Part shown: positions 39,561 to 39,643 of the stretch, piece by piece | How the letters are laid out: each line of letters starts with the position of its first letter | Position numbering within the stretch: the first letter of the stretch is position 1 | Assembly: GCA_017609885.1 (NCBI GenBank) | Contig: JAFCDB010000002.1 | Span: 1 to 39,643 of the forward strand | Origin: Candidatus Pacearchaeota archaeon | GTDB taxonomy: Archaea > Nanobdellota > Nanobdellia > Pacearchaeales > GW2011-AR1 | DNA: 39,643 nucleotides | Direction of reading: 5' to 3' | Position numbers and translations under genes: made by a program | The notes under the pieces: model-generated | What the model was told of the DNA's origin: nothing | Seen by the model: the letters and a program-made list of their open reading frames with translations, nothing else | Database searches by the model: none

Positions 39561-39602
39561 AGTTTACCTCCCCTAATAAAATAAAGGAGGTAAACTACCA
39601 TG
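39561..39602 (+). promoter_or_regulatory. Hairpin covering the Shine-Dalgarno of the last gene
   Basis: AGTTTACCTCC (39561-39571) is the perfect complement of GGAGGTAAACT (39586-39596), with a 14-base loop. The right arm is the Shine-Dalgarno GGAGGT, 8 bases before the ATG at 39600. If the RNA folds, the ribosome site is fully paired. This fits a translational on/off switch, or the read-through protection common in mobile elements. Confidence 0.7.
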
Positions 39603-39643
39603 AAATACAGATGGAACACGGCTGTAAACAATTTAAACTTTGT
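39600..39643 (+). CDS. Start of an unidentified gene, cut by the window end
   Basis: ATG after a strong Shine-Dalgarno opens a frame reading MKYRWNTAVNNLNF before the window ends. Too short for a family call. The site-masking hairpin and the apparent loss of the neighbour's 5' end make a mobile-element gene possible. Confidence 0.5.
   Translation, partial: MKYRWNTAVNNLNF

Noticed and set aside
1-39643. CRISPR arrays, restriction systems, prophage genes
   Set aside because: No regularly spaced repeats, cas-like genes, methylase motifs or phage structural genes were found on either strand.

Overview
The window is an A+T-rich stretch of an archaeal chromosome, most probably from a DPANN lineage close to Pacearchaeota/Woesearchaeota. 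Archaeal markers are aIF5A with the hypusine loop, eL40, eS4, eL32, eL19, aIF1/SUI1, P0/P1 stalk proteins, AMP phosphorylase, prefoldin alpha, a DUF106 insertase, and TATA boxes about 25 bp before start codons, which implies many leaderless mRNAs. The lineage call is inferred from gene content and style, not from a search.

Layout. 1-2.1 kb: an ArsR-type regulator with a Cys cluster heads an Fe-S operon (iscS, iscU, DUF1858). 2.1-5.1 kb (minus): a frameshifted SDH/ClpP-fold protease gene, ftsZ and a long FKBP isomerase. 5.1-7.5 kb: aIF5A-eL40-site-2 protease, then a very basic peptide. 7.5-12.3 kb: small membrane proteins, winged-helix proteins and toxin-antitoxin-like pairs (winged helix/RelE, Fic-Doc/RHH). 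12.3-14.5 kb: uL1-uL10-P1 operon. 14.5-21.6 kb: tRNA-Ser(UGA), a broken nucleotidyltransferase gene, a Kef-type antiporter, AMP phosphorylase, an AI-2E-family protein, a structured GC-rich segment, a 141-bp MITE with an 8-bp target duplication, a conserved hypothetical gene and an AbrB/RelE pair. 21.7-36.2 kb: the main ribosomal-protein operon in classical archaeal order (uL3 to uL15). 36.2-38.7 kb: secY, the DUF106 insertase and prefoldin alpha. The right edge has a Cys-rich membrane-anchored protein that looks 5'-truncated, and the first codons of a new gene behind a hairpin that covers its Shine-Dalgarno sequence.

The most unusual region is the ribosomal-protein operon. The canonical order is kept, but 10 of 22 gene junctions carry extra co-directional ORFs I cannot assign to any family. 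Most join their neighbours by ATGA or TAATG overlaps or abut within a few bases. They fall in two classes. One is small proteins of 58-147 aa, including a tandem paralogous pair and a zinc ribbon. The other is four copies of a roughly 50-nt module at 23686, 29708, 32350 and 34897. Each copy encodes a 16-17-residue micro-peptide and folds into two hairpins with near-constant stems. The second hairpin shows the Shine-Dalgarno sequence of the next gene in a variable six-base loop, at a fixed distance from that gene's ATG. I know of no described element with this architecture. The uL1-uL10-P1 operon also carries a 20-aa and a 50-aa ORF in its junctions.

Limits: product names rest on reading protein motifs by eye. 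No database search, folding calculation or codon statistics could be run.
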